A stretch of DNA of 32,536 nt from JAGOUU01 sp964387745 (GCA_964387745.1 CAYLXL010000022.1:1-32536); one strand, 5' to 3'. Shown: positions 9,030 through 17,898, counted from the first letter of the stretch. Program-made: numbers and translations. Notes: generated by a model not told the origin, from the letters alone.

Positions 9030-9920
9030 GTGACTGTTAATAGTACTGATCAACCAGAAACAAATAGCCAAGATAATAATATGACAACTAATAACGCATC
9101 AAGAAATGCCAAAATCATTGTAGTAACTTCTGGTAAAGGTGGTGTTGGTAAAACAACTTCTAGCGCTGCAATTTCTGCAGGCCTCGCTTTACGTGGGTAT
9201 AAAGTCGTGGTTGTTGATTTTGATATCGGCTTAAGAAACCTTGACCTTATCATGGGATGTGAACGCCGTGTGGTTTACGATTTCGTTAATGTCATCAATG
9301 GCGATGCTAATTTAAATCAAGCTTTAATTAAAGATAAAAGATTAGAGAATCTTTATATTCTTCCTGCTTCACAAACTCGCGATAAAGATGCTTTAACCCA
9401 TGAAGGCGTGGAAAAAGTCATCGAAGATCTTAAAAAAGAATTTGATTATATCGTCTGTGACTCCCCTGCTGGTATCGAACGTGGCGCTCTAATGGCTTTA
9501 TACTATGCTGATCATGCAATAGTTGTTACTAATCCTGAAGTTTCTTCAGTACGTGATTCTGACAGAATATTAGGTATCATCGCTAGCAAATCAAAGAGAG
9601 CATTAGATAACCTACCTCCTGTTACTGAGCATTTATTAATCACGAGATATTCACCTGAACGTGTGCAACGCGGCGAGATGTTAAGTGTCGAAGACATCAA
9701 AGATATTCTTTCTGTGCCACTTTTAGGTGTAATCCCAGAGTGCAAAGCAGTTTTAAAAGCATCTAACTCTGGTGTACCAGTAACTTTAGACCAAACTAAT
9801 GACGCAGGACAGGCTTATATCGATGCTGTTGGTCGATTCATTGGCGATGATATTCCACATCGCTTCATCACAACTAGTAAAAAAAGCATATTAGAAAGAC
9901 TATTTGGAACACAAGAATGA
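9030..9920 (+). CDS. minD: Septum site-determining ATPase MinD
   Basis: MinD is the membrane-cycling ATPase that recruits MinC and is displaced by MinE. The deviant Walker A motif GKGGVGKTT is at residues 35-43. The switch region DFDIGLRNLDLIMGCERR, the CDSPAGIERGA motif and the C-terminal amphipathic membrane helix (SILERLFG) are all present. The GTG start is well supported by AAGAGGAG 7-10 nt upstream. It gives a hydrophilic N-terminal extension of about 26 residues (Thr/Asn/Gln/Asp-rich) before AKIIVVTSGKGG, where most MinD proteins begin. A downstream ATG at residue 18 has no ribosome binding site. The stop overlaps the minE start by four bases (ATGA), so translation is probably coupled. 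Confidence 0.97.
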   Translation: MTVNSTDQPETNSQDNNMTTNNASRNAKIIVVTSGKGGVGKTTSSAAISAGLALRGYKVVVVDFDIGLRNLDLIMGCERRVVYDFVNVINGDANLNQALIKDKRLENLYILPASQTRDKDALTHEGVEKVIEDLKKEFDYIVCDSPAGIERGALMALYYADHAIVVTNPEVSSVRDSDRILGIIASKSKRALDNLPPVTEHLLITRYSPERVQRGEMLSVEDIKDILSVPLLGVIPECKAVLKASNSGVPVTLDQTNDAGQAYIDAVGRFIGDDIPHRFITTSKKSILERLFGTQE

Positions 9921-10189
9921 GCATATTTGATTACTTTAAATCCGGCAAGCGATCTTCAGCCAGTGTAGCCAAAGAACGTTTACAAATTATTGTTGCGCAC
10001 CAACGTGGCAAAAACGATGATTTCTTACCGTTGTTACAAAAAGAATTAATTGCTGTAATTTCTAAATACGTCAAAATTGATCAGGATCAGGTAAAAGTCG
10101 AGCTTGATAAGAACGGTGATACTTCTGTGCTAGAGCTTAACATAGTTTTACCTAACAGAGCTCTGGAAAGAGATCCGTTGCTTACTTAA
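9917..10189 (+). CDS. minE: Cell division topological specificity factor MinE
   Basis: A 90-residue MinE, the usual length. It stimulates the MinD ATPase and sets the pole-to-pole oscillation. The N-terminal amphipathic membrane-targeting segment (MSIFDYFKSGKRSSASVAKERLQIIVAHQR) and the MinD-binding/contact helix region are typical. The C-terminal topological specificity domain (VKVELDKNGDTSVLELNIVLP) follows. The start overlaps the minD stop (ATGA), so it is the last gene of the min operon. Confidence 0.97.
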   Translation: MSIFDYFKSGKRSSASVAKERLQIIVAHQRGKNDDFLPLLQKELIAVISKYVKIDQDQVKVELDKNGDTSVLELNIVLPNRALERDPLLT

Positions 10190-10213
10190 ATTTTATTAAT
10201 TCTGCATCTTTCT

Positions 10214-10305
10214 CACTGCGCTCGGGTGTTTCTGTAATTTAGTTATAATTCACGCAGTGTTATCATCTCGGTCAAACCCAGTGCAACTGGGCTAGAACCG
10301 ATAAC
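10214..10305 (+). other. Structured intergenic region after minE (nested inverted repeats)
   Basis: The 250-nt gap between minE and the next gene holds two adjoining inverted repeats. CACTGCG (10214-10220) pairs with CGCAGTG (10253-10259). A second hairpin spans 10259-10305, with outer arms GTTATC/GATAAC, a middle CGGT/ACCG and an inner CCCAGT/ACTGGG around a 3-nt loop. There is no run of T after it, so it is not a standard terminator. It may be a small structured RNA, an mRNA 3' end or a decayed palindromic repeat. Nothing else coding is seen in the gap. Confidence 0.4.
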
Positions 10306-10441
10306 TTACGTCTAAATACTAAAATTAATGTCGTTTATTGATTATATCTTATTGACTAGATTTACAAACCCTGTCCATAATTAAAAACATAGACGTACTA
10401 TTATTCTTTATTTTTATTATTTATTGTTAATAAGGTCAACC

Positions 10442-11170
10442 GTGAAAATAAACTCAAAAATTTCAGCAACCACTGTTCTGCTATTATTGTCAAGCTCTAC
10501 CTTTGCCTACAATACCTATTTGGGTTCCAGTTCTGTTCTGTTGGAAACAGGATTCTTGACAGCAGCCCCTGGTAAAACTCAACATATTGATGTAACCGGC
10601 CTGTCTGGCGATCGATATAAAGCTGATAAATCATATGACCAAAATATAATTTTTGGCCTAAGCTATCTTGTCGATGGGCCTAAAATGTCATCGTTTAACT
10701 CTAGTTACGGTCTAAGCGCGCATTATTTGGGCAGAACACAATCTGCAGGCCTAATATACATAGAACACCTTTCACCTAGCCTCGGATACGTTTACAATAT
10801 AGAGCATTTCCCTGTGCATGCTATAGGTAAAATAGAATCAAATAAAATACATGATAACTATACTCTCACAGCTGAAGCAGGGTTAGGCCCGAACTTTTTA
10901 ACGCTGTCTCACTACCAAGAAAAATCCCTAGATTCTGTAACTCTAGCTAACATCGCTTTTAAAGGACGCTCAGATACAGTTTTTAGTGCTAATATTGGTT
11001 TTGGCGTTAAAGCACATAACTTCTTTGATCAGAATCCTCTAGAATGCGGATATAGATTATTTTATCTTGGAGAAAGTAAACTACGCAAAAATAATAGTGA
11101 GGTACTTAACGGTCTCTCAACTGGCAGTCTTTACGCACATTCTATCATTTGCTCTATTGCAGTTTCTTAA
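10442..11170 (+). CDS. Exported protein, probable outer-membrane beta-barrel
   Basis: A 242-residue protein from a GTG start preceded by TAAGG. An upstream TTG at 10424 would only add residues before the signal peptide. Residues 1-22 form a signal peptide (KISATTVLLLLSSSTFA). The mature part has alternating polar/hydrophobic strands with many Tyr, Ser and Gly (for example GLSYLVDG, YGLSAHYLG, SAGLIYIEH, TLTAEAGLGPNFLTLSHY, VFSANIGFGVKAH), as in outer-membrane barrels. The family is not recognised, and the barrel call rests on strand pattern only. It is the first gene of a tight three-gene cassette of exported proteins, 41 nt ahead of the next. Confidence 0.7.
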   Translation: MKINSKISATTVLLLLSSSTFAYNTYLGSSSVLLETGFLTAAPGKTQHIDVTGLSGDRYKADKSYDQNIIFGLSYLVDGPKMSSFNSSYGLSAHYLGRTQSAGLIYIEHLSPSLGYVYNIEHFPVHAIGKIESNKIHDNYTLTAEAGLGPNFLTLSHYQEKSLDSVTLANIAFKGRSDTVFSANIGFGVKAHNFFDQNPLECGYRLFYLGESKLRKNNSEVLNGLSTGSLYAHSIICSIAVS

Positions 11171-11211
11171 TTATTTTATTAATTACATAACTAATGATTT
11201 AAGGACAAATC

Positions 11212-12075
11212 ATGCATCCGATTCCTAAAAGTTTCCCTTTATTATCTTTGTGCCTGATTGCGCAAATCAGTCATGCTGGCTTTTTTACTCCATCGGCAAC
11301 AGTAGATGAGCTATCAATAAGCCTTAATATTCCAAACAAAACATATAATTCTGCAGGAATAAAAATTAATACCCCTGGCGTTAGTTTAGCCGGTTCACAA
11401 CCAGATTGTACTGTAATATCCAACGGTTATTGTAGATTTTCTATTAATGATTCAACACCGGCAACTATAGCACTGGCTGGCCTAGATATATCGCCTGTGA
11501 ATATAACTTTATGTTTAAATGCCAATGGTCCTATCAGCTGTCAAAACTACAATGTAACCAAGCCAATGAACTTGGATAATATGACGTTAGACGCTTTTGA
11601 TTTAGTAGAAGATCTTGACAGCCCTTATCGAGCCATGACTACCGCACAAGCTGGAATTCGAGATGGTGCATTCCACAGCTTCAGCACAGCTCCAACTAAT
11701 GGAACTTATGCTATCGTCAATGGCTTTGATGGTGGTGGTCCAGGTCATATTTTGTTAGGTAAAGATTTACTAGCAGGCTACAACACGGTAACTTTTGATT
11801 ATAGAGCTGGCTGGGATATGGTCCCTTATGGTGCATCTCAAAATAGAACATTTACTTTCCGCATTGAACCATATGGCGGCGGTACTGCACTACAAGAAAC
11901 TGTTATTTTAACAGCCAATGCTGGTACTAATGTTAATGACACGGGTGCCCAATCAAGCACTATAGATATATCCAGTTTTAATACTCAAAATATTAGAATA
12001 GTTTTTGATTGGTATATCCCTGAAAGTTTTACAGGACCAGCCTTATTCCAGCTTGATAATATAAATATTTCTTAA
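11212..12075 (+). CDS. Exported protein with C-terminal beta-sandwich-like domain
   Basis: A 287-residue secreted protein with an AAGGA site before the ATG. A signal peptide covers about residues 1-22 (PLLSLCLIAQISHA). The N-terminal half (25-125) is strand-rich with two Cys pairs. The C-terminal half (about 130-287) resembles jelly-roll/carbohydrate-binding sandwiches: FDLVED, YAIVNGFDGGGPG, LLAGYNTVTFDYRAGW, TFTFRIEPYGGG and the closing PALFQLDNINIS. No catalytic motif is seen. The likely site is periplasmic, cell-surface or extracellular. It is the middle gene of the exported cassette, with 13 nt to the next gene. The sandwich assignment is an inference from local patterns. Confidence 0.7.
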   Translation: MHPIPKSFPLLSLCLIAQISHAGFFTPSATVDELSISLNIPNKTYNSAGIKINTPGVSLAGSQPDCTVISNGYCRFSINDSTPATIALAGLDISPVNITLCLNANGPISCQNYNVTKPMNLDNMTLDAFDLVEDLDSPYRAMTTAQAGIRDGAFHSFSTAPTNGTYAIVNGFDGGGPGHILLGKDLLAGYNTVTFDYRAGWDMVPYGASQNRTFTFRIEPYGGGTALQETVILTANAGTNVNDTGAQSSTIDISSFNTQNIRIVFDWYIPESFTGPALFQLDNINIS

Positions 12076-12088
12076 ACAGGATTAGACT

Positions 12089-12466
12089 ATGTTAAATATA
12101 TTAAAAAAAATAGTACTTTGCTTTGGTTTTCTATTATTACAAAATAACTTATTTGCCAATTGCCCGGTATATAATGATGTTTTTATTGATAACTCCTGGT
12201 CAACAATTGCTAATTGGAATCACTTACCAACTTATCTAAGGGGTAGCTTCTCTGGATTGCACAAAGTTACTGTGAATCGATTACCGAACCATGAGTTGAT
12301 TAATTGTTTCTATTCTTCGTTAGATAATAATACCCATCAACTCTATCGGACAACCGTGCCTAAAAACACATTATCTCTTGATGGCGCCAATTGGCATCAG
12401 CTATCTGCAAATAGTTATGTCTGTGAGCTCGCTGATGGTGAGCATGCGGAAGATTGTGTTTTTTAA
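12089..12466 (+). CDS. Small exported cysteine-containing protein
   Basis: A 125-residue protein with signal peptide residues 1-23 (IVLCFGFLLLQNNLFA), cut just before NCPVYNDV. The mature protein of about 100 residues has four cysteines that could form two disulfides and is rich in Trp, Asn, His and Tyr. The CPxY start and the later NCFYS element remind me of small secreted domain families found in Legionella (DUF3757-like), but I am not sure of that match. An AGGA site lies upstream of the ATG. It is the last gene of the three-gene exported cassette. Confidence 0.7.
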   Translation: MLNILKKIVLCFGFLLLQNNLFANCPVYNDVFIDNSWSTIANWNHLPTYLRGSFSGLHKVTVNRLPNHELINCFYSSLDNNTHQLYRTTVPKNTLSLDGANWHQLSANSYVCELADGEHAEDCVF

Positions 12467-12555
12467 TCAATGAGTTAAATTTTTTTAGCGGGAGGGATTT
12501 TTGGGGTTATTTTTGGGATAATTAAGCAAAACTTAAGGTTGAATTGATATCATCG

Positions 12556-12583
12556 CTCTAAAATACTTATTTTTAGTTTAGAG
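12556..12583 (+). promoter_or_regulatory. Hairpin covering the ribosome binding site of the GHSRG gene
   Basis: CTCTAAA (12556-12562) can pair with TTTAGAG (12577-12583). The second arm contains part of the GAGAG ribosome binding site of the gene starting at 12595. This could hinder translation initiation at low temperature or without a factor. The stem is short and A/T-rich, so this is only a possibility. Confidence 0.25.
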
Positions 12584-12594
12584 AGTTGAATATA

Positions 12595-15500
12595 ATGCCT
12601 AATGAAACCAAGTTAGCTTCCCATTCTGAAGAATTTTACGACGAAGACGAAACATCTGGATATGTTGTTGTTGGGGGCGGAGGCGGAGCAGCTAGCTCTC
12701 CTGGTACTGGTGCAGCAGCTGCAGCTAGCTCACCCAGCTCAGGATCTTCTGCAGCTGCAGAGGCTGGATCTGCCCCTAAAACTTTCTTATTAACTTTATT
12801 CGGTACTGACGACAGTATTGAAGGCCAAGCAAAAGGTAAAGCGCAAGTTCATACTTTAGCTATCCCGATGATGGGAATTACTGGCAAACCTGCTGCAGAG
12901 TTAAAAAGTGGCGAAATAATCCCAGGAATCGACCCTAGTGTAAACACCCTGGCTCTAGCTGGTCCTAACATTGATGCTAGGAATGTACACCAAATTATTG
13001 CCAAAGCAGCATTAGAGTGTTTACGGCAATTAGCTGCTGGTGTTGAGACTATCCATATCAATGGCCACAGTCGCGGCGCTTGTTCATCTATTTATTTAAG
13101 TAATGTTCTAGCTCAAGTACAACAAAATATTTCACCTGCAGCGCCTCAAACTCTAGCTGTTGCAGATCTTTTTAACGGGTGTAATCCATACGTCGTAACA
13201 GCCGTTAACGATTTATTAAAAGAACAAAGATACAGCTCTGTAACTGTCTCAAAACAACATTTTGACAATTTAAAATTAAATATTTTTGCTATAGATCCAG
13301 TGCCGGGCAATATGGCTGGATATAAAGCTGGCATAGGGTTTTGGAACGATGCTGAGTTACGAACTTTACCAGAACTAGTTAAATCATATGTTCAAATCGA
13401 GATGATGCATGAGAATAGTTGGTTTTTTAATAGCTTAGTACCTAAAGCCAAAAACAAGGCACTAACGCGTAGACAAATTATTCGTCTGCCAGGTAATCAT
13501 TGTAACCCTTGCGGAAAATTACACTTTCAGCAAGGAACTGAAACGGATGATGGCGTTATGCTCCCGCCTGATGATGTAAAAAAAGTTATTGATAAAGCGC
13601 TAGATGCCTTAAATAAAGCTCAAAGTAAAAATAAATCAGATAAAGAAATTGCTGCTTTAAAGCAGGCTGTTGAGACTGCAAAAGCCCCTTTACATGCATT
13701 GGCTGCACAACATCATTTAACTATATATCATATGCTCGATGCAATGAGAGCTAGTGGCATTGAGGACATTGATTATTCTAAAATATGTGAACAAGTCCCT
13801 CATGCTGATTGGCATAATTGTTTACCCCCCCTTAAATGTGTAATTAGCAAATATACACAAGCATCACCTGAAGAGAAAGATTCATTAAAGCTAGCTTGTT
13901 ACGATCGATTGAAAGCCGGCGAAGCTTTCTTTGAACAACAGATTGCAAAAAATTATTACGCGTGGATAGGTGGAAATAGACTTGTTTCGCTCGAGGATGC
14001 TTACAGACAAACTCACAAAATTTCAGGAAAAGGTAGCGCAAGGGCATTCTATTCAACTTGGACTTTCAAAAGCCCGAAGATGGGTAGTTTTATTAGTATG
14101 GAGCACTTAGTTCTTCATATGAAAGATGCGTTTCGTAAAGATGATGCCTTACGTGAGCATGTACCTTTAGTTGAAGCCTTATTAAAAACCAAGAATAGCG
14201 CTGAGCATGGCGCAACCCATCTGCCAACTTCAGAATTGTGCAACAATATTCTTAGAGTTGTAAAGGCAGCAGCCGATCATCACCAAGAAACTAGGAAGGC
14301 ACATGGAATCAACCAAATTATTGCAAATACTACCCAAACTATTATATCTTTTTTAACTTCAAAATTAATGACACCCGATTTGAGCAACAGTGATCTACGT
14401 GAACTTACTCAGACTCTAGTTAGTTTGAAGAGTATTATGGATTCAAAATCAAGTACAAAATCTCAAATACCTGTCTATCCACAAGTCATTGAAGCGTTTA
14501 AATCTAAATTTGACGGCACTTACTTTGACATTAGTGAGATAGAAAATAGTATAGTCCATCAATTCCCAGACCCAGATAGCGAATCAAGAAAATTAGAGAA
14601 GACGGTGCTACGTCTTAAGTTACTTAGCGCAAGATATGCGGAACTAAATCATTTAAAAAATGCTCACATGTCATTGGTTAGATCAGACATCATATCCGAT
14701 ACAGAAGAACTTTCAATAGCTACAACCGGTAAACGTAAGGCTAAATCAGCTATATTATTATCTAGACACATTCAAGCCAAACTAGATGCTCTAGCTGAGT
14801 GCATAATAGTTACTTTTGCAGATAATAAAGCTTTGCTTGATCAATTTGTTGCTAATCCTGCTGAAATGATTGCTACACCTGTAGTTGATTCACGTGCAGA
14901 TGCTGGTGGAGCGGCGGCAGCTGGTGGAGCTGCAGCAGCTGCTGCACCTGGAGATTCACCGGTAAGAAGCGCTGATAGTCCTACACCAGGCACACCGACT
15001 AGTGAAAGCCCATCATCTGCTGAAGCTAGGTCTATTAACATTGAAATCGCCGAACGAATCTCGGCAGATATAATCTTAATACGCTCTATGGTTAGCAAAA
15101 TTGCATGCATAGTACATCGAGACTTATTTAATCTTCTCAACGCTGAAGATGAACAAAAAGCTGCAGAAAAAAGAGCTGCCATTCAACAAGCTCATCAAGC
15201 CGAACTTGATGAAACTCATCAGCGTAGTGTTTTTATCGCATATGAAGCTGAAGAAAGAATGACGATCATCCAAGAAGCTCACAAAGCCGAACTCGCTGAA
15301 GTTACCGAACGCGCAGAGGCAACCTTAGCTGCTACCAAGCTAGCCCATGAAGCCGAACTCAATGCAGCAAATACAAAATCTGCTGAGAATGCACAATTGG
15401 CAGCAATAAGACATCAAGCTGAAATTGGGACTATAAAAGCCGACATCTTGGAATATCAACATCAGATTAAAATAATCAATATCCGAGCTATCAAAATAGG

Positions 15501-15876
15501 TGCAACTATTGGTCTAGTAGTTACTGCGGTTGTTGCCGGGACTTTATGCTTGTACTTGTTTGCACCAGCGATCGTACCTGTATTATTAGCTCAAGCTATT
15601 TTAACAACAACTGGTATTGGCTCGATGCTAACACCTTTAGTGGCCATAAAAGCTTTAGTGATAGCCACCGGGGCAGGTTTAATTACTGGCCTGTCTACAA
15701 AAGAAGTAGTGAGCGTCTGCAGCAAAAAGCCTATTCTGAATGTTGTTAGTAGTGTACAACCAGATTCTAATTACCAAGATGAACCTGAAATAGTCAGACA
15801 GCTCTGCCAGAAGTTCCAACACATACCCCGGTATGACACCTATAGCAACCTAAATTCTAACTATATAGGTATATAG
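12595..15876 (+). CDS. Large GHSRG alpha/beta-hydrolase-like protein with coiled coil and C-terminal membrane helices; effector candidate
   Basis: A 1093-residue protein from the ATG at 12595 (GAGAG 9 nt upstream; the TTG at 12586 lacks a site). Residues 20-60 are a Gly/Ala/Ser linker. Residues 60-310 look like an alpha/beta hydrolase of the GxSRG type seen in DUF2235/Tle1-like lipases. The candidate nucleophile is Ser159 (INGHSRGA), with Asp234 (AIDPVPGN) and His302 (PGNHCNP) completing a possible triad. Residues 310-760 are helical with no recognised domain. Residues 768-809 are a second Ala/Gly/Ser/Pro linker. Residues 850-960 form a repetitive charged coiled coil (recurring HxAEL units). 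Two or three hydrophobic helices lie at about 965-1052, before a soluble tail. Such architecture is common in Legionellales Dot/Icm effectors, but secretion is inferred, not shown. Lipase or esterase activity is likewise unproven. Confidence 0.75.
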   Translation: MPNETKLASHSEEFYDEDETSGYVVVGGGGGAASSPGTGAAAAASSPSSGSSAAAEAGSAPKTFLLTLFGTDDSIEGQAKGKAQVHTLAIPMMGITGKPAAELKSGEIIPGIDPSVNTLALAGPNIDARNVHQIIAKAALECLRQLAAGVETIHINGHSRGACSSIYLSNVLAQVQQNISPAAPQTLAVADLFNGCNPYVVTAVNDLLKEQRYSSVTVSKQHFDNLKLNIFAIDPVPGNMAGYKAGIGFWNDAELRTLPELVKSYVQIEMMHENSWFFNSLVPKAKNKALTRRQIIRLPGNHCNPCGKLHFQQGTETDDGVMLPPDDVKKVIDKALDALNKAQSKNKSDKEIAALKQAVETAKAPLHALAAQHHLTIYHMLDAMRASGIEDIDYSKICEQVPHADWHNCLPPLKCVISKYTQASPEEKDSLKLACYDRLKAGEAFFEQQIAKNYYAWIGGNRLVSLEDAYRQTHKISGKGSARAFYSTWTFKSPKMGSFISMEHLVLHMKDAFRKDDALREHVPLVEALLKTKNSAEHGATHLPTSELCNNILRVVKAAADHHQETRKAHGINQIIANTTQTIISFLTSKLMTPDLSNSDLRELTQTLVSLKSIMDSKSSTKSQIPVYPQVIEAFKSKFDGTYFDISEIENSIVHQFPDPDSESRKLEKTVLRLKLLSARYAELNHLKNAHMSLVRSDIISDTEELSIATTGKRKAKSAILLSRHIQAKLDALAECIIVTFADNKALLDQFVANPAEMIATPVVDSRADAGGAAAAGGAAAAAAPGDSPVRSADSPTPGTPTSESPSSAEARSINIEIAERISADIILIRSMVSKIACIVHRDLFNLLNAEDEQKAAEKRAAIQQAHQAELDETHQRSVFIAYEAEERMTIIQEAHKAELAEVTERAEATLAATKLAHEAELNAANTKSAENAQLAAIRHQAEIGTIKADILEYQHQIKIINIRAIKIGATIGLVVTAVVAGTLCLYLFAPAIVPVLLAQAILTTTGIGSMLTPLVAIKALVIATGAGLITGLSTKEVVSVCSKKPILNVVSSVQPDSNYQDEPEIVRQLCQKFQHIPRYDTYSNLNSNYIGI

Positions 15877-15944
15877 GTTGATTTGTAAGGTGAGAGCTTT
15901 TATACTGGCTATTAGATTATTCGACATATAACTTTAGGAATAGA

Positions 15945-16628
15945 ATGTCATCATTCAGCAGCCCGTTGTTTAATTTATTTGGTCGCTCCCCTATTAAGCC
16001 CATACAAGGACATATGTGTGTGGTTTTAGAATGTGCTGAGCAATTAACACCTTTTATCCAGGCGGTTTACCAACAAGATTGGGAAACGGCTAAAGACTGC
16101 CATGCGAAGCTTAAAGACCTTGAGCACAAAGCAGATAGCCTTAAAAAAGAAATCCGTCAAAAACTACCTAATGGGCTATTTTTGCCTGTCCCGCGTAGCG
16201 ATTTACTCAATATGTTACGTACCCAAGACAAGATAGCTAATAAGGCTAAAGATATTGCCGGAATCATTCTAGGCCGTAATATGGTTTTTCCTGATTTATT
16301 AGTTGAAACCTATAATAAGCTGTTAGCTACCTCTTTAGATGCCGTTAAGCAAGCCCACGTTGCTATCGACGAGTTAGATGAGTTATTAGAAACTGGCTTT
16401 AGAGGAAAGGAAGTTCAAATAGTAGAAGATATGATCCATAACCTGGATGATATCGAGCATGAGACTGATGAGATTCAGATCAAGTTAAGACAAGATTTGT
16501 ATAAAATTGAAAAAACACTTGCCCCTGTCGATGTTATGTTTTTATATCAAGTTATTCAATGGACTGGAGCTCTTGCTGATCAAGCACAACGCGTCGGCAG
16601 CCAATTACAGTTATTAATAGCAAGCTAG
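15945..16628 (+). CDS. PhoU-like (DUF47/TIGR00153) phosphate transport accessory protein
   Basis: A 227-residue all-helical protein of the DUF47 family, distant relatives of PhoU that are encoded next to PiT phosphate transporters. Typical elements are FGRSPIKPIQGHM at the start, the HKADSLKKEIRQKLP stretch, FLPVPRSDLLNMLRTQDKIANKAKDI and the C-terminal DIEHETDEIQIKLRQDL/DVMFLYQVIQWTGALADQAQRVG. An AGGAA ribosome binding site precedes the ATG. The gene is 4 nt from the transporter gene, so the two are co-transcribed. It probably regulates or supports the transporter at the membrane. Confidence 0.92.
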   Translation: MSSFSSPLFNLFGRSPIKPIQGHMCVVLECAEQLTPFIQAVYQQDWETAKDCHAKLKDLEHKADSLKKEIRQKLPNGLFLPVPRSDLLNMLRTQDKIANKAKDIAGIILGRNMVFPDLLVETYNKLLATSLDAVKQAHVAIDELDELLETGFRGKEVQIVEDMIHNLDDIEHETDEIQIKLRQDLYKIEKTLAPVDVMFLYQVIQWTGALADQAQRVGSQLQLLIAS

Positions 16629-16632
16629 AATT

Positions 16633-17886
16633 ATGGATCATCAAACAATTATCCTTATATTAGCAATAATATTTGGTTTTCTTATGGCCTGTGGCATCGG
16701 CGCGAATGACGTAGCCAATGCTATGGGCACGTCTGTTGGATCAAAAGTATTTACGTTAAAACAAGCTATCATAGTCGCCAGTATATTTGAATTCTTGGGT
16801 GCCTTTTTAGCTGGCGGCGAAGTCACTGGTACAATCAGTAAAGGCATCATCGATGCACATTTCTTTTTTAATCAGCCAGAAGTATTTATTTACGGTATGT
16901 TAGCAGCGCTATTAGCCTCTGCAACCTGGCTTATATTAGCAAGCCATTATGGTTGGCCTGTGTCCACTACTCACTCTATTGTAGGTGCTCTTATTGGCTT
17001 TGCTTTGATCACTGTTGGACCCGAATCACTGCATTGGTCTAAAATCCTGTTTATTATTAGCAGCTGGATTATCTCACCATTAATTGGCTGTGCTTTAAGT
17101 TATTTTGTGTTTATGAGCATTCAACATCTCATCTTCCAAGCTGACGACCCATTCGTAAATGCAAAAAAATATATTCCGTTTTATGTCTTTGTCATGGGTT
17201 GCGGAATCAGCCTTATAACCCTCACTCAAGGCCTAAAACATGTTGGCATTAATTTGAATAACCTAGAAATTTTTGGCTATTCAATATTAGTTGGTTTAAT
17301 AATATTTTTGATAAGTAAGTTTGCCTTAAATAAAGTAACTTTAGATAAAAAAGCTGATGAAAAGTTTCATTTTGCTAATGTAGAAAAAATTTTCGGCATC
17401 ATGATGATGTTTACTGCGTGCTCTATGGCATTTGCTCACGGTTCTAATGACGTCGCCAACGCTGTCGGTCCACTAGCTGCAATCGTACAAATCTTACATG
17501 ATCCTGCAGCTATGGGTACGCAAACCATTGTCCCATCATGGGTGTTATTGCTGGGCGCTGTAGGAATTGTTGTTGGGCTAGCTACTTATGGTTATCGAGT
17601 TATAGAAACCGTTGGACAAAATATTACTGAGCTAATCCCAAGTCGCGGCTTTTCTGCTGAAATCTCTACAGCTCTTATTGTGGTTTTTGCTTCTGGTATT
17701 GGCTTACCCCTTTCGACGACTCATACTCTAGTAGGCGCCATCTTAGGCGTAGGCTTTGCGCGCGGAATTGGCGCACTAAATCTTGATGTTATTCGCAAAA
17801 TAATACTCTCTTGGATTATTACCATGCCTACCGGTGTTTGTTTGACCATGGGATTATTTTTTATAATACAGCATATCTTTGCCTAA
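16633..17886 (+). CDS. pit: Inorganic phosphate transporter, PiT family
   Basis: A 417-residue polytopic inner-membrane protein that moves phosphate by cation symport. The inverted duplication of the family is visible. The signature GANDVANAMGTSVGS lies near residue 25 and its partner GSNDVANAVGPLAA lies in the second half. Each is followed by a PxSTTH element (WPVSTTHSIVGALIG and LPLSTTHTLVGAILG). About ten hydrophobic segments are present, with a hydrophilic loop in the middle. It follows the PhoU-like gene at 4 nt and precedes queC by 12 nt, probably in one transcript. I cannot tell H+ from Na+ coupling. Confidence 0.95.
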   Translation: MDHQTIILILAIIFGFLMACGIGANDVANAMGTSVGSKVFTLKQAIIVASIFEFLGAFLAGGEVTGTISKGIIDAHFFFNQPEVFIYGMLAALLASATWLILASHYGWPVSTTHSIVGALIGFALITVGPESLHWSKILFIISSWIISPLIGCALSYFVFMSIQHLIFQADDPFVNAKKYIPFYVFVMGCGISLITLTQGLKHVGINLNNLEIFGYSILVGLIIFLISKFALNKVTLDKKADEKFHFANVEKIFGIMMMFTACSMAFAHGSNDVANAVGPLAAIVQILHDPAAMGTQTIVPSWVLLLGAVGIVVGLATYGYRVIETVGQNITELIPSRGFSAEISTALIVVFASGIGLPLSTTHTLVGAILGVGFARGIGALNLDVIRKIILSWIITMPTGVCLTMGLFFIIQHIFA

Positions 17887-17898
17887 TTTTAACTGAAT

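Noticed and set aside
10259..10305. A tRNA or tRNA-like gene.
   Set aside because: The arms form one long hairpin. There is no acceptor stem, T-loop (TTCRA) or anticodon arrangement.
12480..12520. A G-rich, T-rich stretch before the GHSRG gene as a terminator or G-quadruplex.
   Set aside because: G-runs are irregular and mostly single triplets or quadruplets, with no stem.
14841..15182. A minus-strand frame with Ala/Pro-rich sequence.
   Set aside because: It mirrors the Ala/Gly linker of the GHSRG gene on the other strand and is a compositional shadow.
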